A DNA stretch of 64,000 nucleotides from a virus. Made by a program: the position numbers and the translations under genes. Of the stretch, positions 44,339 through 53,633 are shown piece after piece. Location: the IMG/VR virus record IMGVR_UViG_3300036770_006296, positions 1 through 64,000 of that record; one strand, 5' to 3'. A model generated the notes under the pieces. The model did not search any database, was not told where the DNA came from, and worked only from the letters and a program-made list of their open reading frames with translations. Every line of letters begins with the position of its first letter. The first letter of the stretch is position 1.

Positions 44339-45754
44339 GTGGATAAGAGGATAACAATTTCAGATCAGATAAATCAGGATTACCGTAAGTACGCATTATA
44401 CGTTATTCAAAGCAGAGGCATTCCTAATTTCTATGATGCACTAACACCTGTACAAAGACTAATTCTTCAGAATTCCCCGAGTAACTTCAAAAAAACAGTA
44501 GGTGTAATAGGTGAAGTTTTTAGTACTGGCTTATACCATCATGGTGATTCTTCAATGGCTCAAGCCATATCCAAGTTAGCGAGGCCTTTTTCGTGTGCTG
44601 AACAGATATTATTGGGAGATGGATTTTTTGGAAGTCCAGTCAATCCAGTTCCATCTGCTCCTAGATACACCCAGGTAAAAATCTCTAATAAGTATAAAGA
44701 GATAATAGAAAAATATAAGGATCTAAATGTACCCAACGAGGAGGGTGGATTTGATTGGATCCATGTTGACTATCCTGTGGGTCTTTCCACTCACATTGTT
44801 GGGATAGCAGTTGGATATAAATCTAACGTGCTTCCACGAAAGCCTGAAGATATAGTTGCATACATAACAGGAAATAAATCTAAGAAATTAAAACCATATT
44901 TTAGGGGATTTAAAGGAAAGGTAACAAGAATGGATTCTCTTAAATCAGCTTGGCTTATAGAAGGGGACACTGAAATAGATGTTACAACTAGAACATTCAA
45001 GATAAACTCTATATCACCCCTTCAGAGATATGAATCTTTTTTTATTAGGCTCAACAACATTCTGGAAAGAAAATCCCTTAATTACAAGATGGATAATTTC
45101 TCAACTGATGAAGTTAAGATCACGATAAAGTTTAGGTGCACAGATCAGGAATTCAAGGAAGTCTCAGATCTAATAGCTAAAGAAACAAAACAGATAGTTA
45201 CTGAAAATATAGTTTTCGTGCGGGATGGATCGGTCTTGGAATATGATTGTATAGAAGATTATTTAGAAGACTTCATTGTACACAGGGAAAGAACTATTTT
45301 AAAAAGATATGAGAGGGATCTACTTTATCTTGACGATGAATTAGAATTTTTAGAAGCTAAGCTTAAATTTCTTATTTTTATGCAGGAAAGGAAGAGAGGA
45401 GTTGATGAGGTTTCAGCATTTCTTAGCGATTATAAAAGGGAAATATCCAGAAGGCTAGAATCCATATCTTTAATAAAGCTAACAAAGGAGGAAATAATTA
45501 AGACAAAAGAAGAAATTAATTCAATAAAATCTGATATAAAGATTAAGAATCAAGAAATAAAGAAACAAAGAGATAGAGTTAAAGTTATCGAAAAAGAAAA
45601 TTCTTTATTAAAAAAGAAAACGACTTCAAGAACAACTTCGCTCTTAGGAGAATTAAAAGAAGAATTTCATAATGGAATAAGAATATTTGATCCAGAAGAA
45701 GAAATAATAGAAGAAGTAGAACAAGAAAACGAATTAAATATAGAAAATGAGTAA
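44339..45754 (+). CDS. 52: Type II DNA topoisomerase, DNA-cleaving subunit
   Basis: 471 residues from a GTG start (T4 gp52 has 442). It contains the GyrA/ParC-type winged-helix region: RGIPNFYDALTPVQRLIL, YHHGDSSMAQAISKLARPF, and the catalytic Tyr in SAPRYTQVKIS (about residue 110). A tower-like region and a long coiled coil (LTKEEIIKTKEEINSIKSD) follow, then an acidic C-terminus. It pairs with the gp39-like subunit at 37511. It overlaps the clamp gene by 8 bases. Confidence 0.9.
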   Translation: MDKRITISDQINQDYRKYALYVIQSRGIPNFYDALTPVQRLILQNSPSNFKKTVGVIGEVFSTGLYHHGDSSMAQAISKLARPFSCAEQILLGDGFFGSPVNPVPSAPRYTQVKISNKYKEIIEKYKDLNVPNEEGGFDWIHVDYPVGLSTHIVGIAVGYKSNVLPRKPEDIVAYITGNKSKKLKPYFRGFKGKVTRMDSLKSAWLIEGDTEIDVTTRTFKINSISPLQRYESFFIRLNNILERKSLNYKMDNFSTDEVKITIKFRCTDQEFKEVSDLIAKETKQIVTENIVFVRDGSVLEYDCIEDYLEDFIVHRERTILKRYERDLLYLDDELEFLEAKLKFLIFMQERKRGVDEVSAFLSDYKREISRRLESISLIKLTKEEIIKTKEEINSIKSDIKIKNQEIKKQRDRVKVIEKENSLLKKKTTSRTTSLLGELKEEFHNGIRIFDPEEEIIEEVEQENELNIENE

Positions 45755-46514
45755 GAAACAAGCAACTTGGAATTTTAGGATTACTAATCCTGCCAATTTT
45801 ATGTCTTTCCTTAAAAAATTAAAATTGGTAGACAAAAGCGTTCCTCTAGAAATAGAAGGAGGTAATTTATTTGCTAAAGTAAGAACACCAGATAAATCTG
45901 TTATTAAGTATGTCAGTGTGGATATTAATGATATACTGGAAGGAGATTTTCCTCCAAATAGATTAAAAATAGGTATTCTTGAGATAAGTAAGTTAATCGA
46001 TGTGTTTAAATATTTTGGACCGGAAGAAGAACTTAACTTGACAGTTGATTCCCAGCCTTATGATTCAGATCTAATCGCAACGGGATTAAAATTCTCTTCT
46101 TCATCATTAAACATATTTGTTAAATGTGCAGATATAAGTTTACTTGCTTATATAGACGATAATATACAAAGGCAGATACATTCAACTGAAGGATCGGAAG
46201 TTAATTTTGAAATATCAAAAGAAAACTTCCAAAAAGTATCTTCATTAACGGGGATAGAATCTAACTCTGAAGAACTCCTAAATTTTGATATCGAAGAAAA
46301 TGGGGTGACTATCAGAGGAAATTCATTCCAATACAATTTAATAAAAGGCAAAAAGCCTAATGGATTTTCTAGCTCTAGTGTTTATACAATCTACAAAAAC
46401 CAATTCTCTTATATAGATCAGGAAAATTCGGAGATACACTTCCATGACAATAGAATATTAGTTAAATCAACCGAATCTGATTCTATAATAGCAATAGGTT
46501 TAGTAGAGGTATAA
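45747..46514 (+). CDS. 45: Sliding clamp, gp45-like
   Basis: 255 residues (T4 gp45 has 228). Two repeated halves of clamp-like pattern can be seen, with the second starting near VNFEISKENFQKVSSLTGIES, which matches the EIKAEDLQQLLRVSRGL position in T4 gp45. The C-terminal strand is SIIAIGLVEV. It tethers the polymerase and takes part in T4-type late transcription. It lies 1 base before the C-terminal polymerase gene, so the clamp and the second half of its polymerase are made together. Assigned mainly by pattern and context. Confidence 0.65.
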   Translation: MSKKQATWNFRITNPANFMSFLKKLKLVDKSVPLEIEGGNLFAKVRTPDKSVIKYVSVDINDILEGDFPPNRLKIGILEISKLIDVFKYFGPEEELNLTVDSQPYDSDLIATGLKFSSSSLNIFVKCADISLLAYIDDNIQRQIHSTEGSEVNFEISKENFQKVSSLTGIESNSEELLNFDIEENGVTIRGNSFQYNLIKGKKPNGFSSSSVYTIYKNQFSYIDQENSEIHFHDNRILVKSTESDSIIAIGLVEV

Positions 46515-46515
46515 G

Positions 46516-47685
46516 ATGGAAGAAATAGATTACATGTCAATGAGCTTGGAAGAGCTCAATCAAAAACTGCAGGAGTTCCAAAAAAAATCCTCCGATTTTT
46601 ACAATACTGAACAGGGCATTAAACTAACTCTTAATAGTATATACGGAGCGACGGGAAATCAATACTTTGCTCTTTTCAATCCGGACGTAGCAGAGAGTGT
46701 AACTCTACAAGGTCAAGATATATGGAAATTTGCAGAGAAAATAGTTAACAAGTACTTCAATGAGATGTGGCACCTTGACACTGAGCTTCATGAGAAGATG
46801 GGTGTTAGGAACGTAAGAAAGATTACTCTTGATTTTATTATATACGGGGACACTGACTCTAACTATATAAACCTTGGAGCAGTAATGGACTCTTGTGAAT
46901 TTGATTACGATCCTTTTGATTTCGTAAAAAAACTCAACGATTATAGGCTCAAGGACTACATAAAAAAATGTTACGACATCTATTCTAAGAAATGGAATAC
47001 TGAGAACTATCAAGACTTTGAACTGGAAAGTTTATCTTATGCAGGTATATTCTTAGGAAAAAAGAAATACGTACTACACATAGCATGGCAAGATCCTAAT
47101 AAGGATTTATTCCCTAGACTATCTAAAATTAAATCCACAGGTATCGAATTAGCACAGGGAGGTACTGCTCCTTTTGCTAGGGAGAAACTAACATTCCTCC
47201 TTAGACATATCTTTGAAAAGGGTAAGTCATTTGATATAAGGGAATTTGTAAAGATACTGAAGGATATCAAGAATGAATTTAAAGTACAAAGTCCGGATCA
47301 AATATCAATAGGTACTTCAGTTAACAATATAGAAAAGTTCATAGTAAATGATACAAGTAAGTTCGAGGTTGCTAAGGGATGTCCAATGCACGTTAGAGCT
47401 GCTGGATATCATAACTATATCTTGAATAATTCTAAACATAAAGCAAAGTACAGCTTAATAAGATCCTCTGAGAAGATAAAATACTATTACGTTAAAGTTA
47501 ACAACGAAAGGGAGAATAACGTATTCGGATATCTTAATGGTTCTTATCCCTACGAGTTTGCTCCTCCTGTTGATTTCGACGAGCAGTTTAATCGAGTTAT
47601 CCTTGATCCTATAAATAGATTCATTGAAGCTATGGGATATACACCGCTTTCTCCTAATCTTTTACTAGTTAGGGCTCTTTTTTAA
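46516..47685 (+). CDS. 43: Family B DNA polymerase, C-terminal part (fingers to thumb)
   Basis: 389 residues. It starts with a helix (MSLEELNQKLQEFQKKSSD) matching the second finger helix of T4 gp43, then motif B KLTLNSIYGATGN (about residue 36) and motif C YGDTDSNY (about 110), followed by palm and thumb (KKKYVLHIAW). It lacks exonuclease and motif A, which are in the gene at 28919. Each half has motifs the other lacks, so both are needed for an active enzyme. Neither half shows decay. The C-terminus ends LLLVRALF, possibly a clamp contact. Confidence 0.88.
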   Translation: MEEIDYMSMSLEELNQKLQEFQKKSSDFYNTEQGIKLTLNSIYGATGNQYFALFNPDVAESVTLQGQDIWKFAEKIVNKYFNEMWHLDTELHEKMGVRNVRKITLDFIIYGDTDSNYINLGAVMDSCEFDYDPFDFVKKLNDYRLKDYIKKCYDIYSKKWNTENYQDFELESLSYAGIFLGKKKYVLHIAWQDPNKDLFPRLSKIKSTGIELAQGGTAPFAREKLTFLLRHIFEKGKSFDIREFVKILKDIKNEFKVQSPDQISIGTSVNNIEKFIVNDTSKFEVAKGCPMHVRAAGYHNYILNNSKHKAKYSLIRSSEKIKYYYVKVNNERENNVFGYLNGSYPYEFAPPVDFDEQFNRVILDPINRFIEAMGYTPLSPNLLLVRALF

Positions 47686-47728
47686 TTCTTTGCATATTAC
47701 CATAATGTTTTTTTGCTGCTTCTAGTTG

Positions 47729-47737
47729 GATATATAA
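47729..47737 (+). promoter_or_regulatory. Late-promoter-like GATATATAA before cassette B
   Basis: It starts 28 bases before the ATG at 47757. A T7G run (47708-47715) lies 13 bases upstream of it, which could serve as a -35-like region. Confidence 0.5.
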
Positions 47738-47756
47738 GATATCTAAAAAAATAAAG

Positions 47757-49250
47757 ATGTCTAAAAGAATAAAAAATTTCTCAGATTTTGTTAATGAATC
47801 ATACAGTCCTTCAAAATTAGACGAAGGGTTTCTTTCAACTATAAAGGATTATGCAAAAAGATTTTTTGGTTGGACTGGTAAATTTTTAAAGAGTCTAGCA
47901 CAGGGATTAATAGAGCCTATTCCTTATGGTCCTAAGAAAGGACTTCCTACTATTATGCTTTTCTTACCTGAAAATGGGTCTATCTACAAACAGATGACAG
48001 AATTTGAAATGGGTGTTAATCCTATAAAAGAAGCAAGGATACCTTTGGAATATACAGGAGAAGATCAGAGTGTAAGAAACATCTCTGCTGATCAATTAAA
48101 GCAAGATGTAATAAGATTATATAGAAGTAAAGAAAGAGGTGGTAGGGCTAAGCCTATCTTTATTTACGGAGCTCCTGGTATTGGTAAAACAGAAATAGTC
48201 GGACAAGCAGCTGATGAATTGGGTGTTCCGGTAATGAAGCTAGATTTACAATTTATGAATCCGGAGGATTTCTTAGGTATTCCTAGTAGACACGATATAG
48301 AGCCAGTTCAGGTAGAAGGTGGAAAATTGATTAGTTCAGGTAAAGGATTTACAAGATCTAATCCACCAATTTTACTTCCAACTGACAACGGTAATGAAGA
48401 TAGAGGAGGTATAATATTTATGGATGAGATGAACAGAGCTAATAAAGCAGTTCTTAACTCCATTATGCAATTTGTACAAAAAGGAGAAATAGGTCCTTAT
48501 AAATTACCAGATAGATGGGTGATTGTAGCAGCTGGTAACAGACCAGAAGAAGCTGAAGGTGTTGCTGATTTCGACTTTGCATTAGCAGACCGATTCACTA
48601 TTAAAAACTACGTCCCTACAATCGAGGGATATGCTTCTTGGGCTGATAAGAACGAAAAGATCCTTCCAGAGTTAGTTACTTTCTTAACGTTTAACCAAGA
48701 TTACTTCCATAATCTAGATGCCGATAAAAAATCTCTTAACTATCCTACGCCTAGATCTTGGACCGACGGAGCATTAATACTCCACGACGAGATCCAATAT
48801 AAAGGAGTAGATTCTTGGAGAGATATTTCTAGGCAAGATATATTAGACATCTTCTACGATCAAGTTGGTCCCGAAGCAGCTGGTAAATTTGTAGCTTACT
48901 TAGACATTTTAAGAAAAGTTACGGATTCTGATATGGAAGATATGATCAACAATCCTATGTCTGCTAAAATGGTACCAGAGGCACAATCCACAAAGAGCGT
49001 ACTTTATGGACTTATAGAAATGGTGATGAAGAGAGTTAAATCGTATGACACACAGAAATTCTATAACGTTATGGAGTATTTCAATAGATACAACGAGCTG
49101 GAACCGCTAAGCTGGCTATATAAAGATATCTTATCTAAATATCCTCAGTTCAAATTTGGAGGAAGTTCTAACACTCCGGAGGATGAATTAAAACACAAAG
49201 CAGCCTTAATGATTACAAAAGGAGCTAAAGATAAAGGTCTACAAGGATGA
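47757..49250 (+). CDS. Cassette B MoxR-type AAA+ ATPase, tagged
   Basis: 497 residues, a paralogue of the gene at 23285. The tag is KRIKNFSDFVNES (cut expected after VNE); then come DEGFLSTIKD and GPKKGLPTIMLF, shared with the paralogue. AAA+ motifs: Walker A GAPGIGKTE (about 138), Walker B IIFMDEMNR (about 219), sensor AAGNRPEEA, arginine finger ADRFTIKNY, and lid YPTPRSW. All are intact. It opens cassette B and overlaps the metallopeptidase gene by 4 bases (ATGA). Confidence 0.85.
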   Translation: MSKRIKNFSDFVNESYSPSKLDEGFLSTIKDYAKRFFGWTGKFLKSLAQGLIEPIPYGPKKGLPTIMLFLPENGSIYKQMTEFEMGVNPIKEARIPLEYTGEDQSVRNISADQLKQDVIRLYRSKERGGRAKPIFIYGAPGIGKTEIVGQAADELGVPVMKLDLQFMNPEDFLGIPSRHDIEPVQVEGGKLISSGKGFTRSNPPILLPTDNGNEDRGGIIFMDEMNRANKAVLNSIMQFVQKGEIGPYKLPDRWVIVAAGNRPEEAEGVADFDFALADRFTIKNYVPTIEGYASWADKNEKILPELVTFLTFNQDYFHNLDADKKSLNYPTPRSWTDGALILHDEIQYKGVDSWRDISRQDILDIFYDQVGPEAAGKFVAYLDILRKVTDSDMEDMINNPMSAKMVPEAQSTKSVLYGLIEMVMKRVKSYDTQKFYNVMEYFNRYNELEPLSWLYKDILSKYPQFKFGGSSNTPEDELKHKAALMITKGAKDKGLQG

Positions 49251-50308
49251 GAAAGCTAAACGAAAACAAATATAAAACCGGAAAAGTAATAACATCTTTC
49301 TCTAATTATGTTAGATTCATAAACGAATCATCCTTATATGATCCGGATGAGGTCAACAAAAAAATAAGAAGGGTTATACTTTGGTTAAATATAAACCAGG
49401 GATTTTATGCTGAGCTTCTTAGCCATGTAAATATATTTGGATCTAGCGATCTTAATCCTAAAACAATGTGTACAAACGGTAGGGATATAATATTCCATCC
49501 TGAATTTGTTATGAGACAATCTGAGCCAGCTTTGAGATTTGTCCTTTGTCATGAAATATTACATTGCATAGGTGATCATATGAATAGGAGAGGAAGCAGA
49601 GATCCTATGGGATGGAACATAGCTTGTGACTATGCAATAAATCCATTACTCAAGGATGAAGCCGGATTCGAATTTCCCGTAGATGAAAACGGTAATAGAG
49701 AAGGATTATATGATTCAAGGTTCGAAGGGATGAGGGCAGAAGACATATATGATGCACTAGAAGAATCAGGAGAACTGAAAAAATTAATAGGAGACTCTAA
49801 AGTACAAAAGACTGTAGAGACTACAGGTAAAGTTGAAGATGAGGATAAAGAATTAGCAGACCCTGACGAAGAAATGGTGATACAAAAAGGGGATGACCCA
49901 GGAGAAGAGGGAGAAGATGGAGAACCAGGAGAAGATGGAGAACCAGGAGAAGATGGAGAGCCAGGAGAAGATGGAGAACCAGGAGATCAGCCAGGAGATC
50001 AGCCAGGAGATCAACCAGGAGATCAACCAGGAGATCAACCAGGAGATCAACCAGGAGACCAGCCAGGAGATCAACCAGGAGATCAACCAGGAGATCAACC
50101 AGGAGATCAACCAGGAGATCAACCAGGAGATCAACCAGGAGATCAACCAGGAGATCAACCAGGAGATCAACCAGGAGATCAACCAGGAGATCAACCGGGT
50201 GGAGATAAAAAGAGTCTTCCAAGAGTTGGCCAGAAGGTAATAACAAAAGACGGAAGGGAAGGAACTATAACTAAGGTTTATCCTAACGGAGATATAGAAA
50301 TTTCTTAA
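49247..50308 (+). CDS. Cassette B zinc metallopeptidase-like protein with PGDQ repeats
   Basis: 353 residues, a paralogue of the gene at 20383. The tag is longer: ITSFSNYVRFINES ends at residue 28. The zinc motif HEILHCIGDH is at about residues 102-111, followed by WNIACDYAINP. From about residue 218 come four GEDGEP units and then about 18 copies of PGDQ (245-317), in place of the poly-Pro linker of the paralogue. The C-terminal small beta domain (VGQKVITKDGREGTITKVY) is kept. The repeat probably acts as a long acidic, flexible spacer. Confidence 0.75.
   Translation: MRKLNENKYKTGKVITSFSNYVRFINESSLYDPDEVNKKIRRVILWLNINQGFYAELLSHVNIFGSSDLNPKTMCTNGRDIIFHPEFVMRQSEPALRFVLCHEILHCIGDHMNRRGSRDPMGWNIACDYAINPLLKDEAGFEFPVDENGNREGLYDSRFEGMRAEDIYDALEESGELKKLIGDSKVQKTVETTGKVEDEDKELADPDEEMVIQKGDDPGEEGEDGEPGEDGEPGEDGEPGEDGEPGDQPGDQPGDQPGDQPGDQPGDQPGDQPGDQPGDQPGDQPGDQPGDQPGDQPGDQPGDQPGDQPGDQPGDQPGGDKKSLPRVGQKVITKDGREGTITKVYPNGDIEIS
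49908..49978 (+). repeat. 18-bp tandem repeat, about four copies
   Basis: GGAGAAGATGGAGAACCA-type units code for GEDGEP within the metallopeptidase linker. Copies differ by single bases (GAACC or GAGCC). Confidence 0.8.
49979..50196 (+). repeat. 12-bp tandem repeat, about 18 copies
   Basis: CCAGGAGATCAA units (a few with CAG or GAC) code for PGDQ. Units are nearly identical in DNA, so recent expansion or slippage is likely, and length may vary between isolates. Confidence 0.9.
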
Positions 50309-50310
50309 TT

Positions 50311-51249
50311 ATGTTTATAAAAAACGGAGATTATTCAGTAGTATCTGACGACAAGAATAAAGAAAATGGAAAACCTGGGGATCAAAGAAAATCTTCTGGA
50401 GGAGAGGCCGAATTTTCAGATACCCCTGAGACAATGACTGACATACCTAAAGTGGGTCAAGAAACTCCTGGTATAAAAACATTCAGAGATTTTGAGGGAC
50501 CACAAGATTCCAAGGAAAAAGCTAAAGAGATAAAACCTAATAAGCCATCTAAAATATTTAAGGGTGATCTTCCAAAAAGAAATTGGCAGGATATAGCTAA
50601 TCAGGCTATGTCTAGAAATAAAGTTAGTGACAAAGCTAAAAGACTAATAAAAGCTTTAAAAACCAGTGAGCCTTTAGTTGATTGGAAGAAAGAGCTTAAA
50701 AAATTCTTTGATAACACTTTTAAATCCGATGAATGGGTTCTTCCTAATAAAAGATTCCTTGCTGGAGGTGACATGATATACGGGAGAAGAAACGTAGGTG
50801 ATGACACTTTAAAAACTATAGTTGCCGCAGTTGATACATCTTCATCTATTTCAAAAGAACAGATAAAGGTATTTATCAACGAAATAATGTATCTCACAAA
50901 AACATTTGATGCTGATAAAACTATAATCATATACTGTAGTGATCATATAGACAATATTGATATAGTTAAAAAGGGAGGATCTCCAGATCTAACAAAGATA
51001 GCTTCAACCGGTGGAAACGCGGAAGGATTTATACCGCCATTTCAGTGGGTAGAAAAAAATAAGATCAAGCCATCCGCATTTATTTATTTAACAGACACAG
51101 GAGGAGAAATGCCAGACCCTAGTAAATATGGTATAAATAAATACAGAAAGAAGGTGCTTTGGTTTATATGTTCTCCTGAAATGTATAATCCACCATCCTT
51201 CGGCAAGATACTTTTTGCCCCTGTGGGATCCATAAAAGTTAAAAGATAG
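50311..51249 (+). CDS. Cassette B VWA-domain protein
   Basis: 312 residues, a paralogue of the two VWA genes of cassette A. It lacks a clear tag and the poly-Gly run, starting MFIKNGDYSVVSDDK with a low-complexity acidic region. It has the shared block WVLPNKRFLAGGDMIYGRR, the MIDAS-type motif DTSSSISKEQ (about 175), STGGNAEGFIPPF and YLTDTGGEMP. It starts 2 bases after the metallopeptidase gene. It probably forms a complex with the MoxR and peptidase proteins of cassette B. Confidence 0.75.
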   Translation: MFIKNGDYSVVSDDKNKENGKPGDQRKSSGGEAEFSDTPETMTDIPKVGQETPGIKTFRDFEGPQDSKEKAKEIKPNKPSKIFKGDLPKRNWQDIANQAMSRNKVSDKAKRLIKALKTSEPLVDWKKELKKFFDNTFKSDEWVLPNKRFLAGGDMIYGRRNVGDDTLKTIVAAVDTSSSISKEQIKVFINEIMYLTKTFDADKTIIIYCSDHIDNIDIVKKGGSPDLTKIASTGGNAEGFIPPFQWVEKNKIKPSAFIYLTDTGGEMPDPSKYGINKYRKKVLWFICSPEMYNPPSFGKILFAPVGSIKVKR

Positions 51250-51250
51250 T

Positions 51251-52108
51251 ATGAAAAATTTAGTAGGATTTAATCTTTTTGAAAGTTATAGTTTTGATTA
51301 TAACGATGCTTTTTTAAATAAGGACTACGAAAAACATCTGAATATTGCTTTCATGGGAATGGCTAGAGCTAACGAGGATAAAAATTTCTTAAGATGGCTT
51401 CTATATTATTCTTATTTGGATGCTATTTATAGCTTAGGTTTAACGAGGTCTGACTATGAATACATGGGTAAACTTGTAGATAAACCATATCCCGAAGGTT
51501 TTTTAACTAGCTTCGATTTCAAGACAGAGCTAGACTCACTTGGAATGAAGAGTGTGTCTTGGCTTAGTAAGAATTTTTTAGCTGAAAAAATAAAAAGATT
51601 ACCGGCAGAAACCCCAGTGATAGGGATGGAAACAAAAAATATTTTGGCTTCTTCTATACGAGAGTCTATAATAAATGCAACAACCGATATTTTCTTACCT
51701 TCTAACATTAATAACATACAGAAGTTAAAATATCTAGATTATGTAAAAAAATACACAAAGGAATCATACTTTAATTCTTTGCTTGTTGATGATATAGTAG
51801 TTAGTCAAATAGATAAAAATTTTAAATCAGCTTCTGATCTTTATAAGGGAATGGAATTCTCAATTGATTTAGGGAAAAGACTATTTAATTTTCTTAAGAT
51901 ATTTTCTATTCACAATATGGAATATTTTAAGAATATTCCACTCCCTGAGAGGATGGCAAATTATGTAGTTTTATACTTCAAAGAGTCTGAAGATTCGTTT
52001 AAAGCTGCAGATGAACTTAGAAAATCTAATGTAGGGATATATAACAGAATAAAAGATCTTTTACCTAATATAGACACTGCAGCAGATCTAGGAGATCTAG
52101 GATTTTAA
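51251..52108 (+). CDS. Hypothetical protein with short tag
   Basis: 285 residues. The N-terminus KNLVGFNLFESYS is a short form of the tag (LFE/S). The rest is mainly helical, with many Tyr, Phe and Lys residues and no membrane segment or motif. It begins 1 base after the cassette B VWA gene and so is likely co-expressed with it. It may be a substrate or partner of the cassette; that is from position only. Confidence 0.5.
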   Translation: MKNLVGFNLFESYSFDYNDAFLNKDYEKHLNIAFMGMARANEDKNFLRWLLYYSYLDAIYSLGLTRSDYEYMGKLVDKPYPEGFLTSFDFKTELDSLGMKSVSWLSKNFLAEKIKRLPAETPVIGMETKNILASSIRESIINATTDIFLPSNINNIQKLKYLDYVKKYTKESYFNSLLVDDIVVSQIDKNFKSASDLYKGMEFSIDLGKRLFNFLKIFSIHNMEYFKNIPLPERMANYVVLYFKESEDSFKAADELRKSNVGIYNRIKDLLPNIDTAADLGDLGF

Positions 52109-52127
52109 AAATAAATAAAACAAAAAG

Positions 52128-52574
52128 ATGACTTTCGACGAATTCAAAGACAAAGGAACAGAATTAGAAATGGACCTAGATATGGTTACAAGAAAAACCA
52201 AATCTTTAGGATCATCATCTGATATTGATGATCATTTCATAAACCTTCTTTTATTCCAAGCACAGCTTAAAATAATGCACTGGGGTACAGAATCATATGC
52301 TCAGCACAACGCATTCGGAGATACTTATGGAAGTATCGATGAAGGCTTAGATGCTTTAGTAGAATCATATCAAGGATATCACGGAAGAATAGATTTCGGG
52401 TGTGGATGTGAGTTTATAAGTTTTAAAAACGTTGAGTGCGACTCTTGGCTTAATTCTATGCTAGAATGTCTAGATAACTTAAGGGGAATGTTAAAAGAAT
52501 CAGATTTACAAAATCTTATTGATGAGCTAATAGCAGCAGTTTCTAAACTTAAATATCTATTAACTCTTAAATAA
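52128..52574 (+). CDS. Ferritin/Dps-like helical protein (DUF5856-like)
   Basis: 148 residues, all-helical. The segment NLLLFQAQLKIMHWGTESYAQHNAFGDTYGSIDEGLDALVESYQGYHG resembles the first helices of Dps-type proteins, which have QxxxxHW and later H and D/E ligands; similar phage proteins are known as DUF5856. An additional GCGCEF lies near residue 88. It might bind iron or DNA. T4-type phages of several hosts carry such proteins without known role. The N-terminus MTFDEFKDKGTE is only loosely tag-like. Confidence 0.55.
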   Translation: MTFDEFKDKGTELEMDLDMVTRKTKSLGSSSDIDDHFINLLLFQAQLKIMHWGTESYAQHNAFGDTYGSIDEGLDALVESYQGYHGRIDFGCGCEFISFKNVECDSWLNSMLECLDNLRGMLKESDLQNLIDELIAAVSKLKYLLTLK

Positions 52575-52576
52575 CA

Positions 52577-52608
52577 TTTTTTTCATAGGGGGTATTTTTA
52601 TATCTTTG
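52577..52608 (+). promoter_or_regulatory. Bacteroidetes-type promoter candidate
   Basis: TTTTTTTC, 16 bases, then TATCTTTG (TAnnTTTG -7 box). The ATG of the next gene is at 52626. The same layout and spacing occur at 54328. Confidence 0.5.
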
Positions 52609-52625
52609 TTAAAACATTGTACGCT

Positions 52626-53633
52626 ATGAAAATAATGAATTTTAGTCAATTTATAAACGAGAGCTATTCAGAATTCAATGAATTGCCTAAAGCTGTTAAG
52701 GACTTCTTTATTGATGGTGCTAGAAAAAATATCCTCTCGAAGGTTATAGGACTTAGAAATTTTTCTATATCCCTTGAAGGCGATAGAATTTATTTTACTA
52801 TAAATGGCAGAAAGATATTGTTCCCGTTTGTTAATTATATAGACGGAGAAGTCGTACCAAATACTAATAATCTTAAAAACCTTACATTAGTTGAGAACTT
52901 TTATAGGGATTTAGGATTGAACTATTCAACTGGAAAGTATCACCAAGATATAAAGAAAAGAATAGAAATTGAGGAGGGAACTTATACCCCTATCGAGGGT
53001 GTTGACTATAGGATAATGGATAGCGGAGAAAAATGGAATTTTATACGTAGTGTAGACCTAAATCTAGAAGCAATAATCTATATAATGTTCAATTCTTTAA
53101 GAGAAGTGGTAAAGGAGGATATTCCAGTTCTAAACCCCTTCACTGATATAGATTTAAATAATAATCCTTTAATTAAAATATTAGAAAAGCTTGGAGCTTA
53201 TATAGATACAAGCGAAGCTAGAAGGAAAAAAGGAATACTAAGATTTTCTATTAAAGACCTTAACTATGGTTTGATAATTCAGCCTAATGGTTATATCAGA
53301 AGGGACCTTGGAGATAAAACACCTGTTCTTAGCTCCAAGATGGAGATATCAGGTCCCATGTATACTGAGGATGATTTAAATCTGAAGCTTAGCTATTTAA
53401 TAGGATATCTTATGAAGGATTTACTTGTTTACAAGTTCAATGTTCCAGTAAAAGATGCAAACAAACTATGTAAATCTTATGTTTCTGGCGATCTGGATTC
53501 ATATAGTAATTTACTCTCGCAGATAGCATCAACGAATCCTCAGATCTCTGCCATGATGCCAGACCCTAACGCCGTATTAGATCCAGAGGTTAAAAAGGGT
53601 GCGTCTATGTTAAGCCGCTTCGGTTTGTTCTAA
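52626..53633 (+). CDS. Tagged hypothetical protein
   Basis: 335 residues from the ATG at 52626; an in-frame TTG 9 bases upstream is less likely. The tag KIMNFSQFINES is ideal (cut expected after INE), and the mature part is a mixed alpha/beta protein with no recognised motif. Segments such as KWNFIRSVDLNLEAIIYIMF suggest a large soluble domain. It is preceded by a host-type promoter rather than the late-type element, which is unusual for a tagged gene. Confidence 0.55.
   Translation: MKIMNFSQFINESYSEFNELPKAVKDFFIDGARKNILSKVIGLRNFSISLEGDRIYFTINGRKILFPFVNYIDGEVVPNTNNLKNLTLVENFYRDLGLNYSTGKYHQDIKKRIEIEEGTYTPIEGVDYRIMDSGEKWNFIRSVDLNLEAIIYIMFNSLREVVKEDIPVLNPFTDIDLNNNPLIKILEKLGAYIDTSEARRKKGILRFSIKDLNYGLIIQPNGYIRRDLGDKTPVLSSKMEISGPMYTEDDLNLKLSYLIGYLMKDLLVYKFNVPVKDANKLCKSYVSGDLDSYSNLLSQIASTNPQISAMMPDPNAVLDPEVKKGASMLSRFGLF

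Noticed and set aside
28919-47685. Split intein as the cause of the divided polymerase
   Set aside because: Neither the end of the first part nor the start of the second carries intein motifs; both ends are ordinary finger-helix sequence.
49979-50196. Possible CRISPR array
   Set aside because: Units are 12 bp and directly adjacent without spacers, and are in frame in a protein gene.
49821-50246. Three open frames in other frames across the 12-bp repeat
   Set aside because: The repeat unit of 12 bp keeps every frame open, so these are by-products of the repeat.
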